From contig CP144143.1 in NCBI GenBank assembly GCA_028485475.2, forward strand, positions 1,426,001-1,490,000: a DNA stretch of 64,000 bases, written 5' to 3'. Origin of the DNA: Chitinophagaceae bacterium C216. Its GTDB lineage: Bacteria; Bacteroidota; Bacteroidia; Chitinophagales; Chitinophagaceae. Position numbers and translations under genes: made by a program. The notes beneath the pieces were generated by a model, which did not search any database, had not been told where the DNA came from, and worked only from the letters and a program-made list of their open reading frames with translations. Below are positions 6,948 to 16,031 of this stretch, one piece after another; the first letter of the stretch is position 1, and every line of letters starts with the position of its first letter.

Positions 6948-8150
6948 CTATTTCGCCGCGGCTTTGAACAGCCAAGAATCTTCCAGCGCCTTAACGGTTA
7001 CTTTGGCTCCGGCAAATGCAGCAGCAGCAATATTACCACGATGCAGGGGTACAGTAGTCTTTTTCGCTTTCAGTGTCACGTTGCCCTCCATCAATAGGAA
7101 TATTTCGGTAGTGGCAATATCCAATTTTATGGATTCGCCTTTTTTTAATTTATAAGAGGCCAGTGCAAAATCTTTCACGGGCGCTTTGTATTGCTGGCTG
7201 GCAGTACGCGCCTTTTTAATGATTTTGGGATGCGTGGCTTCGCATTTGGTGTGTTTAAGCAATTCTGCAGTGTCGATGTGTTTAGTAGTAAGACCGCCAC
7301 GCAGAACATTGTCACTGCTGGCCATGATTTCTACATTGTAACCCTCTAAATAGGCATGGGGTACGCCCGCATCTTGGAAGATAGCTTGTCCTGGTGTAAG
7401 ATGTACTAGGTTGAAGAAATAAACCGAAAAGATGCCGCGGTCTATTACGCCAGGTCTGTCAAATGTAAGTGCAGCACGAGCCGCCCAGAAGTTTTCATCA
7501 TTTTTCTGCAGCACACCGTTTTGATATAAAGGTATGATGCGTGCTAACAAGGGATGCAGTACTTCATTTACTTTTTCCTGTGGCATTTCCATAACTGTCT
7601 TATACAGTCCTGCGTAACCTTTCTTTTTAAATATCGGTTTCAAAAATTTCAATTCTTTGGTCTGAGTGAGTATAGCTTCCATTTCTTCTTCGGGCTTAAA
7701 CCCATGTAGCAGATAGAACTCACTCATGGCTACCATCAACTCGGGTTTATGATTGGTATCCTTGTAATTTCTGTGAGGCGCATCCAGCGGAATGCCTTTT
7801 TTGTTCTCTTCCTCAAAGTCAATGACTGCCTGCTTTTTGGAAGGATGTACTTGAATCGAGAGCATATCTTTCACGTCCAGCACTTTCAGCAAGTAAGGCA
7901 TATTACCGAAGGTCTTCAGTATCTTTTTGCCCAATGTTTTCTCGGGTTGTTGCTGAATATAATCTCTCAGTAATACTTCGGACCCGTCATCCAAGGTAAT
8001 TTTACAATTAGCTTGAGGATGTACGCCTAGCCAGTATTCGGCATAGGGCTCCATATTAGGGTTCTCAATTTCTAGAAGTGAAGGAATGTAATGAATACCC
8101 CCCCAGTCGTAATGCTTAATATCTCCGCTTAATGGTGCTAACACTTGCAT
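6948..8150 (-). CDS. manA: Mannose-6-phosphate isomerase, class I
   Basis: Zinc enzyme that interconverts mannose 6-phosphate and fructose 6-phosphate, linking glycolysis to GDP-mannose and glycan synthesis. From ATG 8148-8150 (MQVLAPLSGDIKHYDWGG) it has 400 residues. A longer reading from 8198 would overlap the divergent YraN gene and adds an unconserved tail, so it was not chosen. Zinc ligands are visible in QVHPSKKQ (Gln and His), NHKPELMVA (Glu) and AGVPHAYLEGYN (His), and the catalytic-site region GGLTTKHID follows. The cupin C-terminal domain is present. The rc reading upstream holds TATCTTTA, a near -7 box, in the 36-base gap to yraN. Firm family call. Confidence 0.94.
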   Translation of the reverse strand: MQVLAPLSGDIKHYDWGGIHYIPSLLEIENPNMEPYAEYWLGVHPQANCKITLDDGSEVLLRDYIQQQPEKTLGKKILKTFGNMPYLLKVLDVKDMLSIQVHPSKKQAVIDFEEENKKGIPLDAPHRNYKDTNHKPELMVAMSEFYLLHGFKPEEEMEAILTQTKELKFLKPIFKKKGYAGLYKTVMEMPQEKVNEVLHPLLARIIPLYQNGVLQKNDENFWAARAALTFDRPGVIDRGIFSVYFFNLVHLTPGQAIFQDAGVPHAYLEGYNVEIMASSDNVLRGGLTTKHIDTAELLKHTKCEATHPKIIKKARTASQQYKAPVKDFALASYKLKKGESIKLDIATTEIFLLMEGNVTLKAKKTTVPLHRGNIAAAAFAGAKVTVKALEDSWLFKAAAK

Positions 8151-8186
8151 AGTATAATTTGTAGTAACTTGTTGTAAAGATAGGAA

Positions 8187-8543
8187 ATGGCGGCACATAA
8201 TCAGTTAGGAAAGGCCGGGGAAGCCATGGCCGTAAAGTTTTTTACGCAAAAAGGCTATCTCATTGTTTGTCGTAACTGGCGTTATGGCAGGCATGAAATT
8301 GACATTATCGCCACGAAAGACAATAAATTGCATTTTATTGAAGTGAAGACCAGAAGCTCATCCCGTTACGGCTATCCGGAGGAGAGCGTAACTGCGAAAA
8401 AATTTGCGTCTTTGAAGGCTGCTGCCGATGCATATTTATTTCAGCACCCGGGTTACAAATGGATACAGTATGATGTATTATCCATTACACTGCATAAAAA
8501 TAGACCTCCTGAATACTTTTTGCTCGAAGATGTTTTTATGTAA
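8187..8543 (+). CDS. YraN family (UPF0102) putative endonuclease-fold protein
   Basis: A 118-residue protein of the UPF0102/YraN family, which has a restriction-endonuclease-like (Holliday-junction-resolvase-like) fold but no settled function. The conserved core is visible: GKAGEAMAVKFF, then NWRYGRHEIDIIA with the Glu-x-Asp pair, and LHFIEVKTRSS with the Glu-x-Lys of the PD-(D/E)xK motif. The length is the family's usual. It is divergent from manA with a 36-base gap. Cytosolic, no signal peptide. Molecular role unknown in this organism. Confidence 0.93.
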   Translation: MAAHNQLGKAGEAMAVKFFTQKGYLIVCRNWRYGRHEIDIIATKDNKLHFIEVKTRSSSRYGYPEESVTAKKFASLKAAADAYLFQHPGYKWIQYDVLSITLHKNRPPEYFLLEDVFM

Positions 8544-8564
8544 TACGGTTTATAAAAAAATGTG

Positions 8565-8572
8565 TAGGTTTG
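8565..8572 (+). promoter_or_regulatory. -7 promoter element for the lipoprotein/xerD unit
   Basis: TAGGTTTG is an exact TAnnTTTG match about 100 bases before the lipoprotein start. The 5' leader would contain the C/G-rich hairpin at 8600-8619. No good -33 box, so only a moderate call. Confidence 0.35.
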
Positions 8573-8599
8573 TTTTCAGGCATTTAATTTTATGCCATA

Positions 8600-8619
8600 C
8601 CCCCCCTGACAGAGGAGGG
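8600..8619. repeat. C/G-rich imperfect hairpin in the leader of the lipoprotein gene
   Basis: CCCCCCT and AGGAGGG pair around GACAG with one mismatch, which becomes a G-U wobble on the minus strand. It stands out in an AT-rich gap. It could be a REP-like element or a leader structure; no other copy was seen in this window. Confidence 0.3.
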
Positions 8620-8672
8620 TTTAGCTTGTTCAAACAACCTTCAAACTTTAAATAAAAACAAAAACAAACAGT

Positions 8673-9329
8673 ATGAGACTATTATTTTTTGCTTCAGCCT
8701 TTGCAGTAGTAACGCTTGCAGCTTGTAAAGGGGAAGACACTTCATCACAACCATTCTGTGCAGATGAGACTTGTATTGAAGAGCCAATGCTGGTGGAAAG
8801 TACAGCTCCCGGCAAACCTTTTGTGCGAATTAGCTTTAAAGATTGTCAAATAGATTCCATACACTGGGAAAAGAGCGGTGGCGTAGCAAATGATATTATC
8901 TTTAATGAATTTATTGAAAAAACAGTAAAACCTTCCAAGCAGTTTCTTACTTGCGATATTATCGAAGGTAAATACGCATGGGTGAAGTTTAACGATTGTG
9001 CTACAGGGCGTGGCTATCTTTTGAAACTGGGTTTTGATAAAGATGGCGTTACCAGCAAGTTTACCAGTGCGATTAATAATTTCGATCCTAAATTCGCCAT
9101 AGAAGATGGTCTGGTAGCATATTATGACAATACGTTCATTTATGTAGAGGATATGCAAACCGGCCAAATCGCTAAGCAGCTCTTAACAGATACCGGTGTG
9201 ACCGAAATCGATTATGACAATATTCATAGCCTGATTGATTCGGTAAACATCACTAAGACGAATATTTACGCAAAACTTAAAGTAAAAAATCAGGAAATCG
9301 TACATAACAACCCACTCAATTTTAAATAA
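8673..9329 (+). CDS. Lipoprotein of unknown function
   Basis: I do not recognise the family. The 218-residue product has a lipoprotein signal peptide (MRLLFFASAFAVVTLAACKG) with a good lipobox, LAAC, and Cys18 as the lipidated residue. After a short Cys-containing linker (FCADETCIEEP) the mature domain has alternating strands and Cys residues at FKDCQ, LTCDI and NDCATGRGY, suggesting disulfide bonds. The final part is Asn/Ile/Lys rich. It ends 4 bases before xerD, so the two are probably co-transcribed, though I see no functional link. It would be anchored in the inner or outer membrane facing the periplasm. Confidence 0.75.
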   Translation: MRLLFFASAFAVVTLAACKGEDTSSQPFCADETCIEEPMLVESTAPGKPFVRISFKDCQIDSIHWEKSGGVANDIIFNEFIEKTVKPSKQFLTCDIIEGKYAWVKFNDCATGRGYLLKLGFDKDGVTSKFTSAINNFDPKFAIEDGLVAYYDNTFIYVEDMQTGQIAKQLLTDTGVTEIDYDNIHSLIDSVNITKTNIYAKLKVKNQEIVHNNPLNFK

Positions 9330-9333
9330 TCAA

Positions 9334-10242
9334 ATGTGGGAGGCGTATAAAAAAGGCTTTAAAGCGTACTTGCAATTGGAGAAATCGCTTTCTTCAAACT
9401 CTACAGAAGCCTATCTGCGTGATTTGGATAAGCTCACGCAATTTCTTGAGATGAATAATATGGCTAAGAGTCCTGCAGCGGTTACCCTGCAGGACTTGCA
9501 GTTTTTTATAAAGTGGATAGCCGAGATGCAGTTGGCCGATACTTCACAGGCACGGATTATATCGGGGATTAGGGCATTCTATAAATATTGTTTGCTAGAG
9601 AATGTTGTAGAAGAAGATCCATCTATACTACTGGAAGCGCCTAAAACCAAAAGAGCTTTGCCAGATGTGCTCAGTTTTGAAGAAATTGAGCGCATCTTAC
9701 AGCAAATCGATTTAAGTAAGCCCGAAGGTACGCGCAACAAAGCTATTCTGGAAACATTGTACAGTTGTGGCTTGCGTGTGAGCGAAGTGGTGAATTTGCG
9801 CATCTCCCAATTGTATTTGGATGTAGGATTCATACGGGTTACAGGAAAAGGAGATAAAGAAAGGTTGGTGCCTATTGGCGCTGCAGCAGTCAAATACATC
9901 AATCTGTATCGACAAACGGTGCGAGTACATATCGATGTGAAGCCCGGAAATGAAGATATTTTATTTCTGAATCGAAGAGGCACAAAGTTGTCGCGCGTAA
10001 TGATTTTCTTAATTATAAAAGAGCTGGCTCAAAAGGCCGGGATTACCAAAACGATTTCTCCGCATACCTTTCGTCATTCTTTTGCTACACATTTAATAGA
10101 AGGTGGAGCCAATCTGAGAGCGGTACAGGAAATGTTGGGCCATGAAAGCATTACTACCACCGAAATCTATACACATCTGGATAAAGAGTTTCTCAGAAAA
10201 ACATTGGAAGAGTTTCATCCTTCCTTTAGCAGGAATACTTAA
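9334..10242 (+). CDS. xerD: Tyrosine recombinase XerD
   Basis: Chromosome-dimer resolution recombinase that acts with XerC at dif near the terminus. The 302-residue protein has an N-terminal SAM-like core-binding domain (about 1-100) and a C-terminal catalytic domain. The full catalytic set is visible: Arg148 (SCGLRVSE), Lys172 (TGKGDKER), His244 and Arg247 (HTFRHSFATH), His270 (LGHESITT) and nucleophile Tyr279 (EIYTH). GLRVSE and the overall length favour housekeeping XerD over a phage integrase, and there are no flanking att repeats or phage genes. It follows the lipoprotein gene by 4 bases. Confidence 0.92.
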   Translation: MWEAYKKGFKAYLQLEKSLSSNSTEAYLRDLDKLTQFLEMNNMAKSPAAVTLQDLQFFIKWIAEMQLADTSQARIISGIRAFYKYCLLENVVEEDPSILLEAPKTKRALPDVLSFEEIERILQQIDLSKPEGTRNKAILETLYSCGLRVSEVVNLRISQLYLDVGFIRVTGKGDKERLVPIGAAAVKYINLYRQTVRVHIDVKPGNEDILFLNRRGTKLSRVMIFLIIKELAQKAGITKTISPHTFRHSFATHLIEGGANLRAVQEMLGHESITTTEIYTHLDKEFLRKTLEEFHPSFSRNT

Positions 10243-10317
10243 CGTTACCGCTTAATATTTTCCTATTAAATAAATCTTTCTATATTGCTATCTTAATTCT
10301 ATAAAAAAATGACTGCC

Positions 10318-11151
10318 ATGAAACGAATTGTTTTGTCCATTGTGTTATTGTGTGCTCTGCATTTGGGAAATGCTCAGCAGCTCGTGTTACCAGCACCTAG
10401 TCCGGCTCAAACCGTTAAGCAAGACTTTGGCTTGTCTTATATAGAACTCTCTTATAGCCGTCCGGCTGTACGCGAAAGGAAGGTTTTTGGAGACCTGGTT
10501 CCATACAACAAAGTATGGCGTACCGGTGCAAATGGAGCCACTACATTGACATTCGGTGATGAAGTAAGTATTGGTGGTAAACGAATTCCGGCAGGTAAAT
10601 ATGGTTTGTTAAGTATTCCGGGTGAAAAAGAATGGGTGTTGATTATTACCAAGCAAACCAATGTGACCAGCCCAGCAGCCTATAAACAAGAGGAGGATGT
10701 GGTAAGGGTGGTAGCAAAACCTCAAACGCTGGCTAATAAGGTAGAGAACTTTACTATTCAGTTTGAAAACATTCAGCCGGAGTCTTGTGAGTTGCAAATC
10801 ATCTGGGATAAAACAATGGTAGTATTGCCCATCAAAACCCATATTGATGCAAAAGTGATGGCTGCAATAGATGCTTCCATGAAGTCGGATAAGCCTGCCT
10901 ATTTTCAGGCAGCTACTTATTATTTCGAGAGTGGCAAAGATTTAAATAAAGCTATTGATTGGTTTGCTAAGGCAGCAGAACAACAGCCTAATGCGTTCTG
11001 GATAAAATATCAGTATGCGCGGGCCCTTGCTAAAGCCGGAAAAAAGGACGAGGCTGCTAAAGTTGCACTGCAGTCGAAAGAGCTAGCAGCGCAAGCTAAA
11101 AATGATGATTATGTTAAGTTGAACGAGAAACTATTAGCCTCGTTGAAATAA
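10318..11151 (+). CDS. DUF2911 domain protein with TPR-like C-terminus, secreted
   Basis: A 277-residue secreted protein starting at ATG 10318, where a Sec signal peptide (KRIVLSIVLLCALHLGNAQ) begins; ATG 10309 three codons earlier is the alternative. Residues about 25-165 are a DUF2911 domain, recognisable from LSYSRPAVRERKVFG, then VWRTGANGATTLTF and IPAGKYGLLSIPG. Residues about 185-270 form helical TPR-like repeats (AIDWFAKAAEQQPNAFW, ARALAKAGKKDEAAK). DUF2911 proteins are common in Bacteroidota and their role is unknown. The next secreted-protein gene follows by 34 bases, so they probably share a transcript. Confidence 0.88.
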   Translation: MKRIVLSIVLLCALHLGNAQQLVLPAPSPAQTVKQDFGLSYIELSYSRPAVRERKVFGDLVPYNKVWRTGANGATTLTFGDEVSIGGKRIPAGKYGLLSIPGEKEWVLIITKQTNVTSPAAYKQEEDVVRVVAKPQTLANKVENFTIQFENIQPESCELQIIWDKTMVVLPIKTHIDAKVMAAIDASMKSDKPAYFQAATYYFESGKDLNKAIDWFAKAAEQQPNAFWIKYQYARALAKAGKKDEAAKVALQSKELAAQAKNDDYVKLNEKLLASLK

Positions 11152-11185
11152 AATGGGACAATTTATAATCCTAAATAGCACTTCT

Positions 11186-12052
11186 ATGAAAAGGCACTTC
11201 TTCTTAATTCTGGCTAGTACGCTGCTGGTATTAGCTGTGAATGCTCAAAATTATTCCATCCATTTTCAGCCGAAGAAAAATGATGCGTATGATGTACGTA
11301 CCACTTTGAAATCTACTATTACGCAGCAAGTGATGGGAGAGGAGATGACGGTAAATATGGGAATGGATATGAATTCGGTGTATAGTTTCGACGATGATGG
11401 AGCTAATAAAACTCTACACATTACGTATGACAAAATGAAAGTAGATATGAATATGCTGGGTATGGCAACTACTATCAATAGTGAAGATGGTATGAAGCAA
11501 AGTGCCATACTAAAACAACTGAAGGGGAAGACCGTAAGTTTAAGCATAACCCCTCAAGGAGATATAGTAAAAGTTACGGGCGCTGAAAATTTGCTGGATG
11601 GCATCGATGCTGATCCTTCTCAAATCGAAACCATTAAAGGTATAGTAGGTAGCGATGCTGTGAAAAGCTCTATGGCTATGAGTATGGGTTTTTACCCGGG
11701 TAAGCCGGTAAAAGTAGGGCAAACTTGGACTAAAACCATTACCCTTACTCATCCATATGAGTTAGTGTCGGAAAGTGCCTATACACTAAAACGTGTAGAG
11801 GGTAAAAAAGCATTCATTGAAGTATTGAGCAAACTACATACTCCCGCCGATGCTAAAATGGAATACGGAGGGATGACGATGTCGGTACATCTGGAAGGAG
11901 ATGTTACAGGTACTTACGAAGTGGATCTGGATACAGGGTTATCGGTTGTTAGTATCACGAAGCAGAATATGAAAGGAGATATCGAAGCCATGGGGCAAAA
12001 GATTCCTATGACAGTTACTACTGAGATGAACAGCACATCTGTGAAACACTAG
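11186..12052 (+). CDS. DUF6263-like secreted protein
   Basis: A 288-residue secreted protein read from ATG 11186, where the signal peptide KRHFFLILASTLLVLAVNAQ starts. An upstream start at 11153 would put a polar extension before the signal peptide and was not chosen. The mature part is rich in beta strands and Met, with regularly spaced motifs such as GEEMTVNMGMDMNSVYSF, then KVGQTWTKTI and GTYEVDLDTGLSV. These are typical of the Bacteroidota DUF6263 group. No catalytic motif is visible. It lies directly after the DUF2911 gene and before a strong terminator at 12076, so the two genes form a small unit of envelope proteins of unknown role. Confidence 0.8.
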   Translation: MKRHFFLILASTLLVLAVNAQNYSIHFQPKKNDAYDVRTTLKSTITQQVMGEEMTVNMGMDMNSVYSFDDDGANKTLHITYDKMKVDMNMLGMATTINSEDGMKQSAILKQLKGKTVSLSITPQGDIVKVTGAENLLDGIDADPSQIETIKGIVGSDAVKSSMAMSMGFYPGKPVKVGQTWTKTITLTHPYELVSESAYTLKRVEGKKAFIEVLSKLHTPADAKMEYGGMTMSVHLEGDVTGTYEVDLDTGLSVVSITKQNMKGDIEAMGQKIPMTVTTEMNSTSVKH

Positions 12053-12075
12053 GATGGCAGAAATACATTTATTGG

Positions 12076-12114
12076 AAAATGAAAGGCTGCTGTAAGGCGG
12101 CCTTTCATTTTTTA
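12076..12114 (+). terminator. Terminator after the DUF6263-like gene
   Basis: AAAATGAAAGGC and GCCTTTCATTTT form a perfect 12-base stem with a 13-base loop, followed by further T residues. Confidence 0.88.
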
Positions 12115-12352
12115 GTCCAGTATCAAATGCTTTCGAGTTGTATTTAATTATATTTAATTTTGTTTAAAAATATTTTTATTTATCTTTAATATTGTTACGT
12201 TTGTTCCAGTGAGGAGTGATTATAGGTTGCTTGGGAATGTTATAAACGATTGAGTTTTTTGTTTTATAGCGATTGCAAACTGAACAGTACGTGTAGTAAA
12301 ACAGGTTTGTTTCGTAAATGAAATAGTGTTTTCGAAAACTTAATAAGTCATA
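12115..12352 (+). promoter_or_regulatory. AT-rich upstream region of the MFS/phosphodiesterase operon
   Basis: No gene is seen here. An exact -7 element TACGTTTG lies at 12196-12203, which would give a leader of about 150 bases. A perfect 12-base palindrome with central CG, GTTTTCGAAAAC (12328-12339), lies 14 bases before the start codon. A short CG-centred palindrome resembles LacI-type operators, but the regulator is not in this window. Confidence 0.45.
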
Positions 12353-13588
12353 ATGCGTATTAGGCCTGAAACAAGACGCTGGTTGATTGTTGCCGTTATT
12401 TTTCTAGCGATTGTATTTAATTATGTCGACCGGCAAATCGTGTCTGTTTTAAAACCGATGTTAAAGTCGGAGTTTAATATTGATGACGATGGGTATGCTT
12501 TAATTGTAAATGTATTTACCATTTGTTATGCGCTGATGTATCCGGTGGCGGGATGGTTGGTAGACCGTTTTGGTGCCGGTAAAGTGATGCTATACGGGGT
12601 GTTGACATGGACGCTGGCTTGTATCGGAGGAGGGATTTCTAGAACTTTAGGACAATTTACTTTTTTCAGGGGATTATTAGGTATTGCTGAACCTTCCAAT
12701 TTCCCCGCACAAATACGGGTAGTGACGGTCTGGTTTTCGGATAAGATGCGTGCTACTGCTAATAGCTTGTGTGTAGCCGGTAGTTCCGTGGGGGCCATCA
12801 TTGCACCCCCGCTTATCGCATGGCTTGCGCTTTCTTATAATTGGCAGACAGCGTTTATAGTGTCTGGATCTGTAGGGTTGATAATTGTCATTTTATGGGC
12901 TCTGATTTATCGGGATCCACCTGCTGAGGTATTGGCTAAAAATGTGAAAGCTTCTGCTACGCAGGTGAATACTGAGGCTTTTAAATGGTCTCAGTTGTGG
13001 AAGACTCGCAGTCTATGGGGTATATTGTTGATACGTTTTATTAGCGACCCGGTATGGTATTTCTGTTTGTTCTGGTTGCCGGGGTATTTGCAGGAAAACT
13101 CAGGCCTTAGTTTGGCACAGGTAGGCATGTTTGGTTGGATTCCATTCTTATGTGCAGATCTGGGAGCTATTGGCACATCGGCTTGGTCGGACAGATTGGT
13201 GCGCCGTGGGAAGGCGCCACTTCAAGCACGTAAAATCATGCTTACAACAGTATCGCTTGCGGCTCCGTTGTGCTTATTGATCTCTTATGTATCCCATAAT
13301 CCAGTGCTGACCATCTGTTTGTTCAGCGTTATAGCCATAATGTGCTTGACCTGGGTGTTCAATACACCGGTGGTGATGAGTGAAGTATTCCCCGTAAAAA
13401 ATGTAGCCAGCGTGTTGGGAATAGCCGGAGGGTTCGGGGCTGCCGGGGCTGTGTTGTTCAACTATTTTGTAGGACAGCTTATCGGCACTTTGGGTGCAGG
13501 CAAGATTTTTACATTCATGGCTTTTTTACATCCCATTGCAGTACTACTGCTGTGGACTGTCATTAGAAAAGAAAAACCTCAATCATAA
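12353..13588 (+). CDS. MFS transporter, anion:cation symporter/hexuronate-like
   Basis: A 411-residue inner-membrane transporter with 12 predicted membrane helices. The first helix VAVIFLAIVFNYVDRQIVS carries the N-Y-x-D-R motif typical of the ACS family (ExuT/GudP-like sugar-acid transporters). The MFS signature between helices 2 and 3 is visible as GWLVDRFGAGKVM. The central loop (about 195-220) is hydrophilic. The FAD oxidoreductase gene follows by 6 bases, so the substrate is probably oxidised after uptake. A sugar acid or polyol freed by the phosphoesterases later in the operon is a reasonable guess; the substrate cannot be read from sequence. Confidence 0.88.
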   Translation: MRIRPETRRWLIVAVIFLAIVFNYVDRQIVSVLKPMLKSEFNIDDDGYALIVNVFTICYALMYPVAGWLVDRFGAGKVMLYGVLTWTLACIGGGISRTLGQFTFFRGLLGIAEPSNFPAQIRVVTVWFSDKMRATANSLCVAGSSVGAIIAPPLIAWLALSYNWQTAFIVSGSVGLIIVILWALIYRDPPAEVLAKNVKASATQVNTEAFKWSQLWKTRSLWGILLIRFISDPVWYFCLFWLPGYLQENSGLSLAQVGMFGWIPFLCADLGAIGTSAWSDRLVRRGKAPLQARKIMLTTVSLAAPLCLLISYVSHNPVLTICLFSVIAIMCLTWVFNTPVVMSEVFPVKNVASVLGIAGGFGAAGAVLFNYFVGQLIGTLGAGKIFTFMAFLHPIAVLLLWTVIRKEKPQS

Positions 13589-13594
13589 AATAAT

Positions 13595-14998
13595 ATGGAA
13601 ACCAATAGTACTAAAAAGATAGTAGAACCGTCAAGAGAAATAAACGTGCGTTATGAAACCGATGTATTGGTAGTAGGTGGTGGACCTTCGGGTATTATGG
13701 CTGCTTTGGCTGCTGCAGAGGAAGGACATAAAGTAATGCTTATTGAAAGCAGAAGTTTTGTAGGTGGTAATATGACGATAGGTCTACCTATACTAGGTTT
13801 CTTAGGACAAAAAGGAAATCAGATTATTAAAGGGCTACCACAAAAATTTATCGATCGTTTAAAAGAAGTTCAGGCGGCCAGCGAACACCGACCCTGCCCG
13901 CTACATATGAGTTTGACCCTTGTAGAGCCTGAAGCTGTAAAGACGGTAGCACTCAAAATGCTGATTGAAGCAAATGTGCAGGTATTGTTTTATGCTTTCT
14001 TTGCAGGAATAGTGCAGGAAGGGGATGATCTAAAAGGTGTTATTATTGAAAGTAAGGCCGGTCGAGAAGCTATTCTAGCTAAAGTAGTTATCGACTGTAG
14101 CGGTGATGCCGATGTTGCTTATAAAGCAGGTGTTCCATGCGAGTTTGGAAATGAACAGGGAGGGGTACAACCACCTACATTGATGTTCTGCATGGGTGGA
14201 GTGGACACGGAGGAGCTGCGCCTCAGTATTGCTCAGGAGCCTCGCACGTATTTAACAGATTTTATCCCTGCCGAATATTTTGGACAAAACAATCAGTTTG
14301 TACTAGTAGGCTTACGCAACCTGATGAAGCAGGCTAAGGAAGCAGGAATGCAATTGCCTACCGAACGTACTATTTTGATTACAGGTTTACGCAAAGGTGA
14401 GATATGGGTAAATATGACAAGGGTGAATGGTGTGAATGGAACCGATCCTGCAAGCCTGACGCAGGGCGAGATTCTGGGACGCCAACAAATAGAAGATGTA
14501 CAGGAGTATTTGATTAAGTATGTTCCGGGATTCGAAAATGCATACTTCGTAAGAACCGCACCCTTCCTTGGTATTCGTGAAACCCGTAGAATACGTGGGT
14601 TGTATACAATGACCCGCGAAGATATATTGAGTTGTCGTCATTTCGAAGATGCAATTGCTGTGGCTAGCTATCCTCTGGATATTCATCATCCGGTAGGAGG
14701 CGATTGTACGTTGGAGTGGTGTGGCGATTGCTACGATATTCCTTATCGTTCTCTGATACCTCAAAAAATAAAAAATCTAATTGTCGCGGGCCGTGCTATC
14801 TCTACTACACATGAGGCAATGTCGGCAATCCGAGTAATGGCACCTTGTATGGCTATGGGAGAAGCCGCCGGACGCGCAGCCAAAATGGCTATCAAGAATA
14901 AAGTGCAACCGGCAGATATTGATGTGAAAGCGTTGCAACAGGAGTTATTAGCCAAAGGTGCTTGGTTGCGAACTGAAAGTGTGGTGCCTGCTGAATAA
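13595..14998 (+). CDS. FAD-dependent oxidoreductase (FAD_oxidored family)
   Basis: A 467-residue flavoprotein of the FAD_oxidored group (Pfam PF12831 type). The N-terminal Rossmann motif is VLVVGGGPSGIMAALAAAEE, followed by the glutamate-ended strand VMLIESRSFVGGNMT. The second FAD motif VVIDCSGDADVAYKAG and the C-terminal LIVAGRAISTTHEAMSAIR are characteristic. No signal peptide, so cytosolic. Family members often sit in carbohydrate or polyol catabolic operons and oxidise hydroxyl groups. It lies 6 bases after the MFS gene and 44 bases before the GDPD gene, where a weak hairpin (ATGAAA/TTTCAT) is present. Substrate unknown. Confidence 0.87.
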   Translation: METNSTKKIVEPSREINVRYETDVLVVGGGPSGIMAALAAAEEGHKVMLIESRSFVGGNMTIGLPILGFLGQKGNQIIKGLPQKFIDRLKEVQAASEHRPCPLHMSLTLVEPEAVKTVALKMLIEANVQVLFYAFFAGIVQEGDDLKGVIIESKAGREAILAKVVIDCSGDADVAYKAGVPCEFGNEQGGVQPPTLMFCMGGVDTEELRLSIAQEPRTYLTDFIPAEYFGQNNQFVLVGLRNLMKQAKEAGMQLPTERTILITGLRKGEIWVNMTRVNGVNGTDPASLTQGEILGRQQIEDVQEYLIKYVPGFENAYFVRTAPFLGIRETRRIRGLYTMTREDILSCRHFEDAIAVASYPLDIHHPVGGDCTLEWCGDCYDIPYRSLIPQKIKNLIVAGRAISTTHEAMSAIRVMAPCMAMGEAAGRAAKMAIKNKVQPADIDVKALQQELLAKGAWLRTESVVPAE

Positions 14999-15042
14999 TT
15001 GCTGAAATGTGGTAACACCAATATGAAATCAATTTTCATGTA

Positions 15043-15963
15043 ATGAGAAAATATATATGGATTGTTTGCTGTAGTCTGTTGTGGAGCCTGTCAGGCGCTT
15101 CACAGACGTTGAATACTTTTAACATTAAAAACACCAAGGAGCTTCGCGAATTCTTTACCTATTCCAAGGATCGCATTCCTATGATATGTGGTCATAGAAG
15201 CGGGGCACAATCGCTCTATCCCGAAAATACCATCGCCGGTATGGAATATGTGTTACAACACATGCCTGCTTTTTTTGAAATAGATCCGCGCCTTACCAAG
15301 GATAGTGTCATTGTGGTGTTTCATGATGCAACATTGGAAAGGACGACTAACGGTAAAGGGAAGTTGATAGATTATACTTGGAAAGAAGTGCAGCAGCTGC
15401 GATTAAAGGATAGTAAAGGAAATCTTACCGACTATCGCATTCATACACTTGATGAAGTATTGCAATGGGCCAAGGGGAAAACGATTCTGATGTTGGATAA
15501 GAAAGACGTGCCCTTTTCGATGATCTACGATGCCATCAAAAGGAATAAAGCCGAGCACAATGTACTAATATCGGCGTATGAACCGGAAGAAGCAGCATAT
15601 TATTACAGCCGCGATCCTAATCTGATGTTTGAAGTGTTTGTTTCCAATGAAGAACGGTTACGAGCCTACGAAGCTACCGGAGTGCCTACAAGCAATATGG
15701 TGGCTTATTTTGGTCAGCCTAAGAAAAAAGCTTTTTACGATTTGGTACATAGTAAAGGCATGATGGTGATCATTTTTACAGCAAAGATTATGGAAAAGGA
15801 AGAAGATGAAGCAATAAGAGTACAATCGTATAAGAAGGTAGTACAACAGGGAGGTGATATTCTGCTAAGCGATAGGGCTCTTGAGGCTTATGAGTCGATA
15901 CGAGAGTTTATACCTGCAAAAAGTTCAAAATATAAATTTCTCAGACAGATAAAGAAACGATAA
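15043..15963 (+). CDS. Glycerophosphodiester phosphodiesterase (GDPD), secreted
   Basis: Hydrolyses glycerophosphodiesters to glycerol 3-phosphate (or a polyol phosphate) and an alcohol. The 306-residue product has a signal peptide (RKYIWIVCCSLLWSLSGASQ). The GDPD catalytic set is visible: His in MICGHRSGA, Glu in PENTIAG, Glu and Asp in FFEIDPRLTKDS, and His in VVFHDATLERTTNG. MLDKK later supplies the usual Asp-x-Lys. It is expected in the periplasm or at the surface, which suits release of a phosphodiester-derived nutrient for the MFS importer of the same operon. Confidence 0.92.
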   Translation: MRKYIWIVCCSLLWSLSGASQTLNTFNIKNTKELREFFTYSKDRIPMICGHRSGAQSLYPENTIAGMEYVLQHMPAFFEIDPRLTKDSVIVVFHDATLERTTNGKGKLIDYTWKEVQQLRLKDSKGNLTDYRIHTLDEVLQWAKGKTILMLDKKDVPFSMIYDAIKRNKAEHNVLISAYEPEEAAYYYSRDPNLMFEVFVSNEERLRAYEATGVPTSNMVAYFGQPKKKAFYDLVHSKGMMVIIFTAKIMEKEEDEAIRVQSYKKVVQQGGDILLSDRALEAYESIREFIPAKSSKYKFLRQIKKR

Positions 15964-16031
15964 CTAAGGTTTAATGGTAAGATAATCTTTGTTGCTACCT
16001 TACCTGTTACAGCTTTAATAAATTGCATATC

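Noticed and set aside
9334-10242. Tyrosine recombinase considered as integrase of a mobile element
   Set aside because: XerD-like length and motifs, no flanking direct repeats, phage or plasmid genes, and housekeeping neighbours.
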